Shown piece after piece: positions 8,583 to 16,865 of a stretch of DNA of 49,997 nt (position 1 is the first letter of the stretch; every line of letters begins with the position of its first letter). Below the pieces are notes generated by a model. It did not search any database. It saw only the letters and a list, made by a program, of their open reading frames with translations, and was not told the DNA's origin. The position numbers and the translations under genes were made by a program. Source of the DNA: an uncultured Lachnospiraceae bacterium (GTDB taxonomy: Bacteria; Bacillota; Clostridia; Lachnospirales; Lachnospiraceae); NCBI GenBank assembly GCA_910586275.1, contig CAJUIM010000006.1, positions 1 to 49,997 of the forward strand, given 5' to 3'.

Positions 8583-9533
8583 ATGAAAAATAGAGCAGAA
8601 GAAAAATTGTTTTTATTCGCATTAATAGGTGCCTTAATATTTCTTATGGCGTGCAATGGGGTAAGTCAGGAACAAAATACGGAAAACAAATGGAATATTG
8701 ACTTAGAGGGGCAATGGAAAGTTACGGATTATCTGGCAGGCCATAATCTGAAAGTGTCATATGATTTTTATGAACATTTTTTAGGAAGGAGTGTTATTAT
8801 AGAGCCCAATAGGATTATTAAAAGTTTTGGCTATTGGTGGAATGAATTGGATGATGTGACTGCGCAATACCGTAATGTGGAAGTGGAAATCATGGATGGT
8901 GAGGCATATGGGAAGGGACTTGGAGAGGAATGGCATCAGAAATATGATGGTCAGGATATTGCTGTTGTTACATTTGATATGCCGGAATCCAGTAATGGTT
9001 TCAGTAAGTCATCTTTTGTGGTAACGAGAAAGGGAGAAGTATTGTGTTGGTATTTAGGAAATATTTATTATATGGAACGGTATAAGGAGGCTGTGACAGA
9101 CTTAAAGGAAGAGTATATATATGGACAATGGCAGGTAAAAAGGCTGATTTCGTATCAGGATGGGTGGAAAGGCAGGAATGGCCTGATAGATGGAAAAATA
9201 TATGAGAAAGATGAGGGTGGGGATTTTTATCCGGAAAGTTATTTAGGAGATATGGTAAACATCAGTAAAAAAAGCATGGAAATATATGAAGACAGCAGAT
9301 TGTTAGAAAGCATTGAAATAAACGGATATGATTCTGGTACAGTAGACAAATATGATTATCAAAATGAGAAGAAAATTCATGATGAATTAGGAATTATTAA
9401 TGATGTGATACAGATTTTTAAAGGAAACGTTTCAAAATCCGAAAGTTCAATACTGGATGGGGAAATAGTAGTTATTAATGAATCGGAAGTGATTATCAAG
9501 ATATATCAGGGGTGGTACTTATTGGAAAAATGA
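8583..9533 (+). CDS. Lipocalin-like double-domain lipoprotein, paralog 2
   Basis: This 316-residue predicted lipoprotein has a signal peptide of about 22 residues ending in the lipobox LMAC. It then has the same two G.W.V domains as its neighbours: EGQWKVTDYL with FLGRSVIIEPNRIIKSFGYWW, and YGQWQVKRLISYQDGWKGR with LGDMVNISKKSMEIY. GGAAGG at 8571-8576 supports ATG 8583. The paralogs are closest at their 3' ends (IIKIYQGWYL), as expected from recent tandem duplication. Anchoring on the outer face of the membrane would suit a surface immunity or binding role, but nothing in the sequence proves it. Confidence 0.7.
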   Translation: MKNRAEEKLFLFALIGALIFLMACNGVSQEQNTENKWNIDLEGQWKVTDYLAGHNLKVSYDFYEHFLGRSVIIEPNRIIKSFGYWWNELDDVTAQYRNVEVEIMDGEAYGKGLGEEWHQKYDGQDIAVVTFDMPESSNGFSKSSFVVTRKGEVLCWYLGNIYYMERYKEAVTDLKEEYIYGQWQVKRLISYQDGWKGRNGLIDGKIYEKDEGGDFYPESYLGDMVNISKKSMEIYEDSRLLESIEINGYDSGTVDKYDYQNEKKIHDELGIINDVIQIFKGNVSKSESSILDGEIVVINESEVIIKIYQGWYLLEK

Positions 9534-9547
9534 GAGGGGGGTTTGCA

Positions 9548-10543
9548 ATGGCAAGAGGAAGAATAAAAAATGTTATAATTTTAATGGTGTGTTTTATATT
9601 TCTGATGAAGCCTATTAATGTAATGAGTGAGGAGGGAAAAGAGGGTAGATTGGGGGAAAGGGAGTATTTGGGTTTGGAATATAAGGCAGAGGAATGCGGT
9701 GAGGGGAGCGGATGGGATATTGATTTAGAAGGGAAATGGAAAGTGACGGAATATTTGACAGGATATCCGATGACTGTTTCCTATGACTTCTATGAGCATT
9801 TTCTAGGGAGAAGTATTGTTATAGAACGGAATAGAATTATTAAAAGTTTTGGCTATTGGTGGGACAAGTTGGAAGATGTGGTTTTCCAATACCGGAGTAT
9901 GGAAGTGGAAGTGGTAGATAGCGGGCAGTATGGAGGCGAATTAGGAGAAGAGTGGCATCATAAATATAAGGGGCAGGACGTTGCGGTTGTTACATTTAAT
10001 GGTTCCGATAAATCGACTTTTGTAGTGACAGAAAAAGGGGAAACACTATGTTGGTATTTAGGAGATATTTATTATATGGAACGATATAAGGAGACTGTGA
10101 CAGATTTAAAGGAAGAGCAGATATATGGGCAGTGGGAAGTGAAAAGACTGGTTTCTTATCAAGATGGGTGGAAAGGCAGGAACGATTTGCTGTATGGCAA
10201 GACATACAAAGAAGAAGAGGGCGCTTATTTTTACCCTGAAAGCTATGTGGGCAATATGGTGATTATCAGAAAACAGGGTATGGAAATATACGATGTCAAT
10301 GGTTTATTGGATTGCCTTGAGATAAGCGGATATGATTCTGTGCTGGCAGATAAGTATGATTATCAGAATGAGAAAAGGATACATGATGAACTAGGAATCA
10401 CGAATGATGAGATACAAGTATTTAAGGGAAAGACATCGGAATCGGAAAGTGCAATTCTGGATGGGGAAATAGTGGCAGTGAGTGAATCGGAAGTAATTAT
10501 CAAGATATATCAGGGCTGGTATCTTTTGGAGAAACAACAGTAA
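9548..10543 (+). CDS. Lipocalin-like double-domain secreted protein, paralog 3
   Basis: This 331-residue protein has a signal peptide (VIILMVCFIFLMKPINVMS) and an acidic linker of about 35 residues. The two G.W.V domains follow: EGKWKVTEYL with GRSIVIERNRIIKSFGYWWD, and YGQWEVKRLVSYQDGWKGR with VGNMVIIRKQGMEIY. No lipobox cysteine is present, so it is probably released, unlike paralog 2. GAGAGGGGGG just upstream supports ATG 9548. It is closer to paralog 2 than to paralog 1. A clean ribosome site separates it from the gene at 10580, so the three copies seem to sit as an insert inside the spike operon. Confidence 0.7.
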   Translation: MARGRIKNVIILMVCFIFLMKPINVMSEEGKEGRLGEREYLGLEYKAEECGEGSGWDIDLEGKWKVTEYLTGYPMTVSYDFYEHFLGRSIVIERNRIIKSFGYWWDKLEDVVFQYRSMEVEVVDSGQYGGELGEEWHHKYKGQDVAVVTFNGSDKSTFVVTEKGETLCWYLGDIYYMERYKETVTDLKEEQIYGQWEVKRLVSYQDGWKGRNDLLYGKTYKEEEGAYFYPESYVGNMVIIRKQGMEIYDVNGLLDCLEISGYDSVLADKYDYQNEKRIHDELGITNDEIQVFKGKTSESESAILDGEIVAVSESEVIIKIYQGWYLLEKQQ

Positions 10544-10579
10544 TCATAAAAGAGAGTACATGTAAAGGAGGAAGAGCAA

Positions 10580-11914
10580 ATGAAAGAGCAGCAGGGAGGC
10601 TCTAAGTCATCGGTGCTGGAGTATCCGTTTGATTATGAACGTTACATAGCCGAGCAGCTCCGTGAAATTGATGATTTGGATGAAAGAAGATTTGCTAAGA
10701 AAGTTCTTGTAGAAGGGTTGGGTGCGGTAATCGGGCAGACGGAGCGGAAATATCGGGAATTGGAAAGACGGATTTATCAGGAGATGGAAATTCCGGGAAG
10801 CCGATACGGAGTAGTGTCTACAGTAATACGGCGGGAACATTATGATCCGATGAACGGAACGCTTTTTCCGGTTATTCTTTCGGACTTGCATCCCGAGGAA
10901 AACGGGGAAGTCTTGTCCACGGAAGACTGTTTTTATGGAGGCACGCTTTTTTTGGAAGCGGACAGCGGTATTTGCGCAGCATTCGAAACGGAAAAGCGGT
11001 TTACGGGGACGGTTGGCAAGGAGGGCAGGGAGGCTGTTTTCCATGTGAGGCGGGCTGTGAGGTATCGGGATGCCATGGAATGGCTGTATGGGATTTTCTT
11101 GGACAACCATGTGCCATGGGCGACTGTCAATACAGGATATCTGGATAAATTTTATGATATATATGTGGAAAGACAAGGACTGCCGGAAGAGTATGCGGAG
11201 AAAAGCTTTGCGGCTGATGCGGATATCCGTTTCGGCAGATATGGGGAAATGGTACATTTTGATTTTATGCCGCTTTGGAATATAGAATCGGTTACTTTTG
11301 ACAGCATGGATTTCATGGTTCCGTGTATTGACGGTATTTATTATGAGCATGAGTTTAGGATTGATGAGGGAAAGAGGGAGGATGGATATCTGATACAGTC
11401 CAGAGAAGAAATATTGGAAATACGCCATGAAGAGGAACGGATCATGCTTCGCTCGACAGAGGAATCCTTTCAGAAATGGAATGCTTTGCGGCTGGTGCAG
11501 AGGGAGACGGTGCGTTCTTTGGACTATGACCGGCCCTTTTTGTCAAACCGGAGGAAGGATTCTTTTATCCGCAGATATGCCAATGGGGCGGGAACGTATC
11601 TGCTGACAAAAGCAGATTTGTTCCGGCGGATAATGGAAATGGATATAGAGGAATACATAGAAGCGGAGGATTACGGAATATTGGAGGATGGAACTGCATA
11701 TCCGGCGCAGGAAGGTATGAATTGGTTTGTGCGGGATGAACTGTTTCCGATGGATGGCAGGAAGGTGCTGCTTCTGAAATTCAGGACGAAGGAAAGAGGG
11801 CATTACCTGAATGACAGTATGGTGCGTTTTGTTGTGTCCCAGATACAGATGGATGTCAGTGAGTATAGGTGTGTGGGGGTTATTGTCGGGCAGGGTGCGG
11901 TAAGCACTGAGTAA
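10580..11914 (+). CDS. Island protein, possible baseplate J/TssF-like component
   Basis: This is a 444-residue cytosolic protein. Its N-terminus is helical (DYERYIAEQLREIDDLDERRFAKKVLVEG, then ERKYRELERRIYQEM). It resembles in pattern the gpJ/TssF start, where a Y..EL..LR motif precedes 'LLE.fA...A.i..k.'. The rest is a long mixed beta region with PLWNIESVTFDSMDFMVPCIDG and a final strand block LLLKFRTKERGHYLND. AAAGGAGG supports the start. The next gene resembles gpI, and J followed by I is the usual baseplate order. The assignment is an inference from order and weak pattern. A general unknown is the safe reading. Confidence 0.4.
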   Translation: MKEQQGGSKSSVLEYPFDYERYIAEQLREIDDLDERRFAKKVLVEGLGAVIGQTERKYRELERRIYQEMEIPGSRYGVVSTVIRREHYDPMNGTLFPVILSDLHPEENGEVLSTEDCFYGGTLFLEADSGICAAFETEKRFTGTVGKEGREAVFHVRRAVRYRDAMEWLYGIFLDNHVPWATVNTGYLDKFYDIYVERQGLPEEYAEKSFAADADIRFGRYGEMVHFDFMPLWNIESVTFDSMDFMVPCIDGIYYEHEFRIDEGKREDGYLIQSREEILEIRHEEERIMLRSTEESFQKWNALRLVQRETVRSLDYDRPFLSNRRKDSFIRRYANGAGTYLLTKADLFRRIMEMDIEEYIEAEDYGILEDGTAYPAQEGMNWFVRDELFPMDGRKVLLLKFRTKERGHYLNDSMVRFVVSQIQMDVSEYRCVGVIVGQGAVSTE

Positions 11915-11961
11915 AAACGGCATCCTTCCGCAGCGTGGGGAACCGGAATGGGAGAAAAGAG

Positions 11962-12654
11962 ATGAATTATGCATGGGAAGCGGCATTGACGGCGGACCGT
12001 ATGGGGATGCGGCGGGAAAATCTGCGCTTTGTGCCGGCAGAGGATGGCAGTCCCTACACGGAATTGGTGCAGGAGATGCTGAACGGACGGGAATTGGAGG
12101 AGGCAGAGGCGGAGATAAATCCGCTGTACCGTTTTGCGGAAGTTTTTTCTTCGGTATTTGACAGGAATATACAAGATTATCGGCAGACAAGGGAGGCATT
12201 TTTCCGTGTGTTTATGCAGTATATGGTACAGCTGGATCTGCGGCAGGGACTGAGCCGGCAGGAATATGCGGTTGGTTTTTTGTTCCGGGATATATTGGCG
12301 GGTGTCATCGGGCCGGAGGCGGCTCGGGTGATCCAAACCTTCGGCGGGGACAGTCTGCGGCATTTGCTGCGTCTGATACTGAAGCTGTACCGGTGCGGCA
12401 GTTCCATAGGGCTGTTCCGTGAGGTCATGCGGTTTTTGTATCCGGATTCTTTGGTATATGCCAGCAATGAGGAGGTGCGTGAACTGCTGATTTATGTAGG
12501 CGTGAAGGAAACGGATGCGGAACAGGGAAAATTGGATTTCCTGAAAGGGATGTTTCTTCCGGTTAATTATAAGGTGTTTCTGTTCTGGGAACACCATTTC
12601 GGGATTATAGGTGTGGAAGAGACAATGGAATTGGATAAAATGGTTTTATTTTAA
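11962..12654 (+). CDS. Island protein, possible phage tail I/TssG-like component
   Basis: This 230-residue, mostly helical protein contains 'INPLYRFAEVFSSVFDRNIQDY', 'LRHLLRLILKLYRCGSSIGLFREVMRFLYPDS' and a final 'FLPVNYKVFLFWEHHFGIIGVEETM'. Tail protein I has the same order: a helical body, a segment in which the chain turns through a LYR.G..IGL motif, and a C-terminal strand starting P.... The match is by pattern only. ATG 11962 follows GGGAGA. GTG 11935 is possible but less likely. The gene is spaced 47 bases after the J-like gene and 25 before the Hsp70-like gene. Confidence 0.4.
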   Translation: MNYAWEAALTADRMGMRRENLRFVPAEDGSPYTELVQEMLNGRELEEAEAEINPLYRFAEVFSSVFDRNIQDYRQTREAFFRVFMQYMVQLDLRQGLSRQEYAVGFLFRDILAGVIGPEAARVIQTFGGDSLRHLLRLILKLYRCGSSIGLFREVMRFLYPDSLVYASNEEVRELLIYVGVKETDAEQGKLDFLKGMFLPVNYKVFLFWEHHFGIIGVEETMELDKMVLF

Positions 12655-12679
12655 TGGTTTTCAGAGAAGAGGACAGAGG

Positions 12680-15295
12680 ATGGACCGATACGGATATGTA
12701 CTTAGAAAAAAAGAGGAAAAAAAGGAGGCCGGCAGCTACCGCAAATCGGATCTGCTGGCAATGACTACTTATCAGCTGAAGGAAATCTGCAGGACAGAAC
12801 GGATCATTGCAGGGATTGTGGATCCTATGGACAGGGATGGACTGATAAGGGTGATATTGAAATACCGGGGAGCGGAAGAGCATTTTCTGATACGGACAGC
12901 GGACGATGCCGGGCTGGAAGCTCTGAATCATGTAATGAGGGGATGTGTTTTCAGGGAGAAGTACATGAAGGGAATGGAGTGCAGTTCCAAAATTGTGGCA
13001 TATGACGGGCTTGCCATTGGTTTTTACGATGGACTCACTATCCCTTATCATAGCAGTTTGGTGGGCACGAATGCATTGGTCACGGGCGGGGACGGAAGGA
13101 TATGTGCCATACTGAATGTGGAGGCAAAAGGAAAAAGCACAGATTGTCTTTACCTGACTAAGGCGGCCGAGATTCCCTGCACGAAGTCCGAAGGGAAGGA
13201 TTATAGTTTATACCTTATGGACAGGAAGAATTCGGATATATTGTACGGCATATATTACGGCCGATACGGACATATGCCGGAGCATATGGAAACATGCCGG
13301 ATACCGCTGCTGGATTTTGAAGTACGCACGCCGGTCAGGCTGCCGATGCCCCTTGCCATGGACTTCGGAACTACAAATACGGCAGTGGGCACCTATCTGG
13401 ACCGTCGGTATTTTGAGCAGGCAGGGTTGCAGGACGGGGCATACGGACTGAAAGAGAACGGGGTCAATTATGCCGTATTTTATGATCCGGCATCGGACTG
13501 GGAAGAGACTACATTGCTGCCCAGTGTGGTAAGCGTGCTTTCTGCCGAAGTGGGAAGGCCGGAATTCCTGTTTGGCTATGACGCTCTCCAACAGGTGGAT
13601 GCCGGGCATATGGATGAGGGATTCTGCATTTTTTACGACATTAAGCGGTGGATCAGTGATTACGGGAAAGAGGAAGAGATAACGGACAGGAAGGGGAGAA
13701 GGAGCCGGGTGCAGCGCAGGGATATCCTCAAGGCGTACTTTTCTTATGTTATCCTTGAGGCGCGTAATCGGTTCAAATGCGAAGTATCCGAAGTGCATGT
13801 TTCCTGTCCGGTGAAACAGAAAGCGCAGTTTGCAAAGCTGTTTACGGATATTCTGCCGGAATATGCCGTAGAGAGGCAGGATATGCTGGACGAGGGCGTT
13901 TCGGTATTGTATGGCACGGTGGCGGAAATGGCTAGGTCGGGCAAGGCAGAACAGGGAAGGGAATATCATGCTTTGGTCATTGACTGCGGGGGTGGGACTA
14001 CGGATTTATGTTCCTGCCGTTTCCGCGTATGGGATCAAAGGGTTTCTTATCGGATAGAGATTGAGACAGCATATGAAAACGGGGATACGGATTTCGGAGG
14101 GAATAACCTGACTTACCGCATGATGCAGCTGATTAAGGTGGCGGCAGTAAATGTGCTGCAAGGGAAAGCCGGGAAAGAACAGGATATTCTTGCAGGGTTT
14201 GACACGGATATATATCGGTGTGTGGACGGCGGCGGGACGGAAAGCTTTTATAGGGAATTGGAACAGGCTTATGAGGCGGCGGAAGGCTGTCTGCCTACCC
14301 GGTTTAAAGAATATGAGCATAGAAGCCGGGAGGAATATTATATGGTGAGAAATAATTTTTACTTTCTTTTCCGGCTGGCGGAGCGTATGAAGAAGGAGTT
14401 TTACGGAAGATCGGGAATTTTAAGGATTTCCCTCTCTTCGCATCCGGTGGAAGAGAAAGCGACGGTATGGATTTCGGCGGATCGGTTCCGGCTGGCGGCG
14501 GACAGAGGACACGGACTGGAGATTATAAAAGATTTTCCGGAGGTTGCTTTCAGCATCTATGAGATGGAACTGCTGCTGACGGCGGATATTTACCATGTTA
14601 TCTGTCGGTTTATGGAAGATATCTATGAGGACGGCAGGGTAGAGGATTATTCTATGATCAGGCTCACGGGGCAGTCGTGCCGTATCGGGCTGTTCCGCGA
14701 TGCCTTAAAGGAGTTCGTTCCGGGCAGGACGATACAGTTTAGGAAAAACAGGGGAGATCGGACGAAGGATTTCGGGCTGAAAATGACTTGTGTGGACGGC
14801 GCATTGCAGTATCTGCGTGATAAGCGGTATGGATATGCGGACATATCCGTCCGCTCTGAACTGCCGGCACTGCCTTATATGATAACGGCTTATACCCATA
14901 GCGGGGAAGAAATTACATTGATACATTGTCTGCGGCGCGGGGGTGCATGCGGGATGGTGTCAAGAAATATGGAGGATTTGGTGCTGAAGCTGTATCTGAA
15001 GGATCAGGATGGCAGGGAACGGTATCAGTATACCTGCCATAGTTCGCCGGCGGACTTCCGTGAGGCGGAATATGAGGAAATTGCCCGATGGTACGGAGAG
15101 CATATCCGTCAGGCGGATACGGATGATATTGTGAATCGGGAAGTGAAGTTTTTTGTTTGGGCCAAGCCGGAGGATTGGTCTTTCTGCGTAGTGCCGGTAT
15201 ACCGCATGGACGGGGCACTGTTCCTTGGCAAGGAGGAAGAGTACGGTTTTGAGAATGAAGGATGGGTACAGAATTATTTTGACGGGATGAAATAG
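12680..15295 (+). CDS. Large Hsp70/actin-type ATPase with SAP-like N-terminus
   Basis: This 871-residue protein starts with a short basic stretch and a helix-turn-helix resembling a SAP motif (MTTYQLKEICRTERI..G..DP at about residues 31-55). A beta-rich region follows to about residue 215. The ATPase core is clear: phosphate-1 motif DFGTTNT at about 228-234, phosphate-2 motif DCGGGTTDL at about 435-443, and an adenosine-type motif IRLTGQSCRIG further on. A typical Hsp70 has about 610 residues and a peptide-binding C-terminus. Here the tail is a beta domain that ends FFVWAKPEDWSFCVVPVYRMDG. GACAGAGG lies just upstream of ATG 12680. Sitting among spike and effector genes, it may prepare or hold the Rhs effector, but no partner is proven. 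Confidence 0.8.
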   Translation: MDRYGYVLRKKEEKKEAGSYRKSDLLAMTTYQLKEICRTERIIAGIVDPMDRDGLIRVILKYRGAEEHFLIRTADDAGLEALNHVMRGCVFREKYMKGMECSSKIVAYDGLAIGFYDGLTIPYHSSLVGTNALVTGGDGRICAILNVEAKGKSTDCLYLTKAAEIPCTKSEGKDYSLYLMDRKNSDILYGIYYGRYGHMPEHMETCRIPLLDFEVRTPVRLPMPLAMDFGTTNTAVGTYLDRRYFEQAGLQDGAYGLKENGVNYAVFYDPASDWEETTLLPSVVSVLSAEVGRPEFLFGYDALQQVDAGHMDEGFCIFYDIKRWISDYGKEEEITDRKGRRSRVQRRDILKAYFSYVILEARNRFKCEVSEVHVSCPVKQKAQFAKLFTDILPEYAVERQDMLDEGVSVLYGTVAEMARSGKAEQGREYHALVIDCGGGTTDLCSCRFRVWDQRVSYRIEIETAYENGDTDFGGNNLTYRMMQLIKVAAVNVLQGKAGKEQDILAGFDTDIYRCVDGGGTESFYRELEQAYEAAEGCLPTRFKEYEHRSREEYYMVRNNFYFLFRLAERMKKEFYGRSGILRISLSSHPVEEKATVWISADRFRLAADRGHGLEIIKDFPEVAFSIYEMELLLTADIYHVICRFMEDIYEDGRVEDYSMIRLTGQSCRIGLFRDALKEFVPGRTIQFRKNRGDRTKDFGLKMTCVDGALQYLRDKRYGYADISVRSELPALPYMITAYTHSGEEITLIHCLRRGGACGMVSRNMEDLVLKLYLKDQDGRERYQYTCHSSPADFREAEYEEIARWYGEHIRQADTDDIVNREVKFFVWAKPEDWSFCVVPVYRMDGALFLGKEEEYGFENEGWVQNYFDGMK

Positions 15296-15341
15296 GGAGA
15301 AGAACGGAGCATGGGGAACAAGTGCAGAAAGGGGTGGCAGA

Positions 15342-16157
15342 ATGCAGAACTTATATCCGTTGTTTGAGCGGAACAGAATACTTAAGAAGGAACTTTTGTG
15401 GTCACTGCGGGATTATTCCTTTGCACATATGCAGTTGGAATACCAATCCTATGGGGATGGGATATTGGACGGGTGCATGCCCATGGTACGGGGGCAGGAA
15501 TTGGTCATGGGGAAGGGATTTCTCAAGCATGGAGGGTTTATTTATCTGGTGACGGAAGAGATGGCGGTTCCTTATGAGCCGTCGGGACAGTTGGAGGTAT
15601 TGAAATTGAAAGCGGAGGAGGACAGGAGGTCGGAGGATTTCATCAGTTATCGTTTAAGCCTTTTTCTGGATCGGAATACGGAGAAGGGAGAGGATGAACT
15701 GGAGATATGCAGATTTAAGCTTCGGCCCGGTTCGCAGCTGCGTGACAAGTATAAGGATTTTGACGATATGGTGACGGAATTCGATACGGTGGATGTCACA
15801 AAAGCGGACTGGGCAGCGCCGGGAGGGAAGACGCTTCCGGCAGCAGTGACGGATTATTTTGCCCGGTTGGTGCTGGAGGAGAGCGGCAGCAGGCCGGAGG
15901 ATATTTCCTTTGCTTATCTATGTCTGAATCAGACAGGCGCAGTGGCGGACAAAGTGTTGGAGCATTATGTGGGAAGCAGACTGGCCGCTTTCCGGGGACA
16001 GTGGGAAATGGGAGCCGGGGATGGCGGCAGGGCAGAGGGGGAAGACAGGAACCGCAGGCTTTTTGACGGGCTGGTGCGGATATTGGATGAAATCCGGGGA
16101 AACCGTAGGCGGGGGAAGGATAGGATAGGAGACAGACATAGGATATTGGTGGAGTGA
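15342..16157 (+). CDS. Unknown island protein, 271 residues
   Basis: The N-terminus is distinctive: LYPLFERNRILKKELLWSLRDY, then a beta region 'YGDGILDGCMPMVRGQELVMGKGFLKHGGFIYLV'. The second half is charged, ending in basic residues (RGNRRRGKDRIGDRHR). This resembles in layout a baseplate-to-fibre adaptor, where an N-terminal helix pair is followed by a sandwich, but I do not recognise a family. AAGGGG upstream of ATG 15342 supports the start. It lies between the Hsp70-like ATPase and the adaptor of the Rhs toxin, which suggests a role in the same assembly. Confidence 0.55.
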   Translation: MQNLYPLFERNRILKKELLWSLRDYSFAHMQLEYQSYGDGILDGCMPMVRGQELVMGKGFLKHGGFIYLVTEEMAVPYEPSGQLEVLKLKAEEDRRSEDFISYRLSLFLDRNTEKGEDELEICRFKLRPGSQLRDKYKDFDDMVTEFDTVDVTKADWAAPGGKTLPAAVTDYFARLVLEESGSRPEDISFAYLCLNQTGAVADKVLEHYVGSRLAAFRGQWEMGAGDGGRAEGEDRNRRLFDGLVRILDEIRGNRRRGKDRIGDRHRILVE

Positions 16158-16239
16158 GGTTGGCAAATAAGGCTCGCAATAAGCGGGAAGTTAAAAAGAG
16201 AATTAGATATTTGTCATAGCAAAGAGAGGTGTACTATTT

Positions 16240-16782
16240 ATGGCTAAGATATTGTATGACAATGAAATGGAATGCTGTGTGCAGGATTTCGTTTCCGTAG
16301 TCCCATGGGAGTTTTTGGGGGGAAGGATAGCCATGGAATTGCCCTGCGGTTTTGCAGAAATGGAAGAGGAGAGGAAGGCTTCGTATTATCCGTATGAAAA
16401 ACGGCCGGAGCTTATTTTGGAAAATATGGATGAAGATGTCCGGATTACGCTGCAGCTTCTGGAGAGGGAGCAGGGAAGCGGAGATGTTTATGATGCGGTA
16501 TATGATGTAAGCCGTCTTATGGAAAAAGCATTTCCGGAATATAAGCAATCCAATTTGCATCTGTCGGAAGAAGGGCATATGCCGATAGCGTGGTTCCTGC
16601 TTTTTATGGAGGATCTTCATGCGGAGCATATGAAAGCAGTTTCGCTGCCGGAGGGCGGGGGGATGCTGCTGCTTACGGTCACATACCCGGAAGAAAAAAA
16701 TGTGAAATGGAGGCAGCTCTGTAAAGATTTGTTGGAATCCGTTCAGGCAGATATGCCGTTTACAAAAGAGCAGCAAAGATGA
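16240..16782 (+). CDS. DcrB/EagR-like (DUF1795-type) chaperone of the Rhs toxin
   Basis: This 180-residue protein has the DcrB/Eag pattern: 'IAMELPCGFAEMEEERKASYYPYEKRPELILENMDEDVRITLQLLE', followed by strands and the C-terminal helix WRQLCKDLLESVQ. In type VI systems Eag chaperones are encoded directly upstream of an Rhs effector and shield its hydrophobic segment during loading. Here the gene lies 83 bases before the Rhs gene. The Rhs C-terminus also has a membrane segment, which would need such a partner. GAGAGGTG upstream of ATG 16240 supports the start. Of the two adaptors in the window this is the clearer match. Confidence 0.7.
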   Translation: MAKILYDNEMECCVQDFVSVVPWEFLGGRIAMELPCGFAEMEEERKASYYPYEKRPELILENMDEDVRITLQLLEREQGSGDVYDAVYDVSRLMEKAFPEYKQSNLHLSEEGHMPIAWFLLFMEDLHAEHMKAVSLPEGGGMLLLTVTYPEEKNVKWRQLCKDLLESVQADMPFTKEQQR

Positions 16783-16865
16783 AAGGAGGCAGAAAAGCGT
16801 AGATATTGTAATATTCTGTAAAATTTGTATCAAAAGAATCAATGTACGACAAAGGGGGACATGCT

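Noticed and set aside
10607..11428. 273-residue minus-strand frame
   Set aside because: It is fully inside the J-like gene, with an unnatural composition (many His, Ile and Phe) and no start signal.
13208..13969. 253-residue minus-strand frame inside the Hsp70-like gene
   Set aside because: The plus-strand gene has clear ATPase motifs across this part, so the minus frame is a shadow.
16842..16865. Upstream ATG of the Rhs toxin
   Set aside because: The ribosome site AAAGGGGG lies between it and ATG 16866, and DUF4280 proteins begin with the motif that follows 16866.
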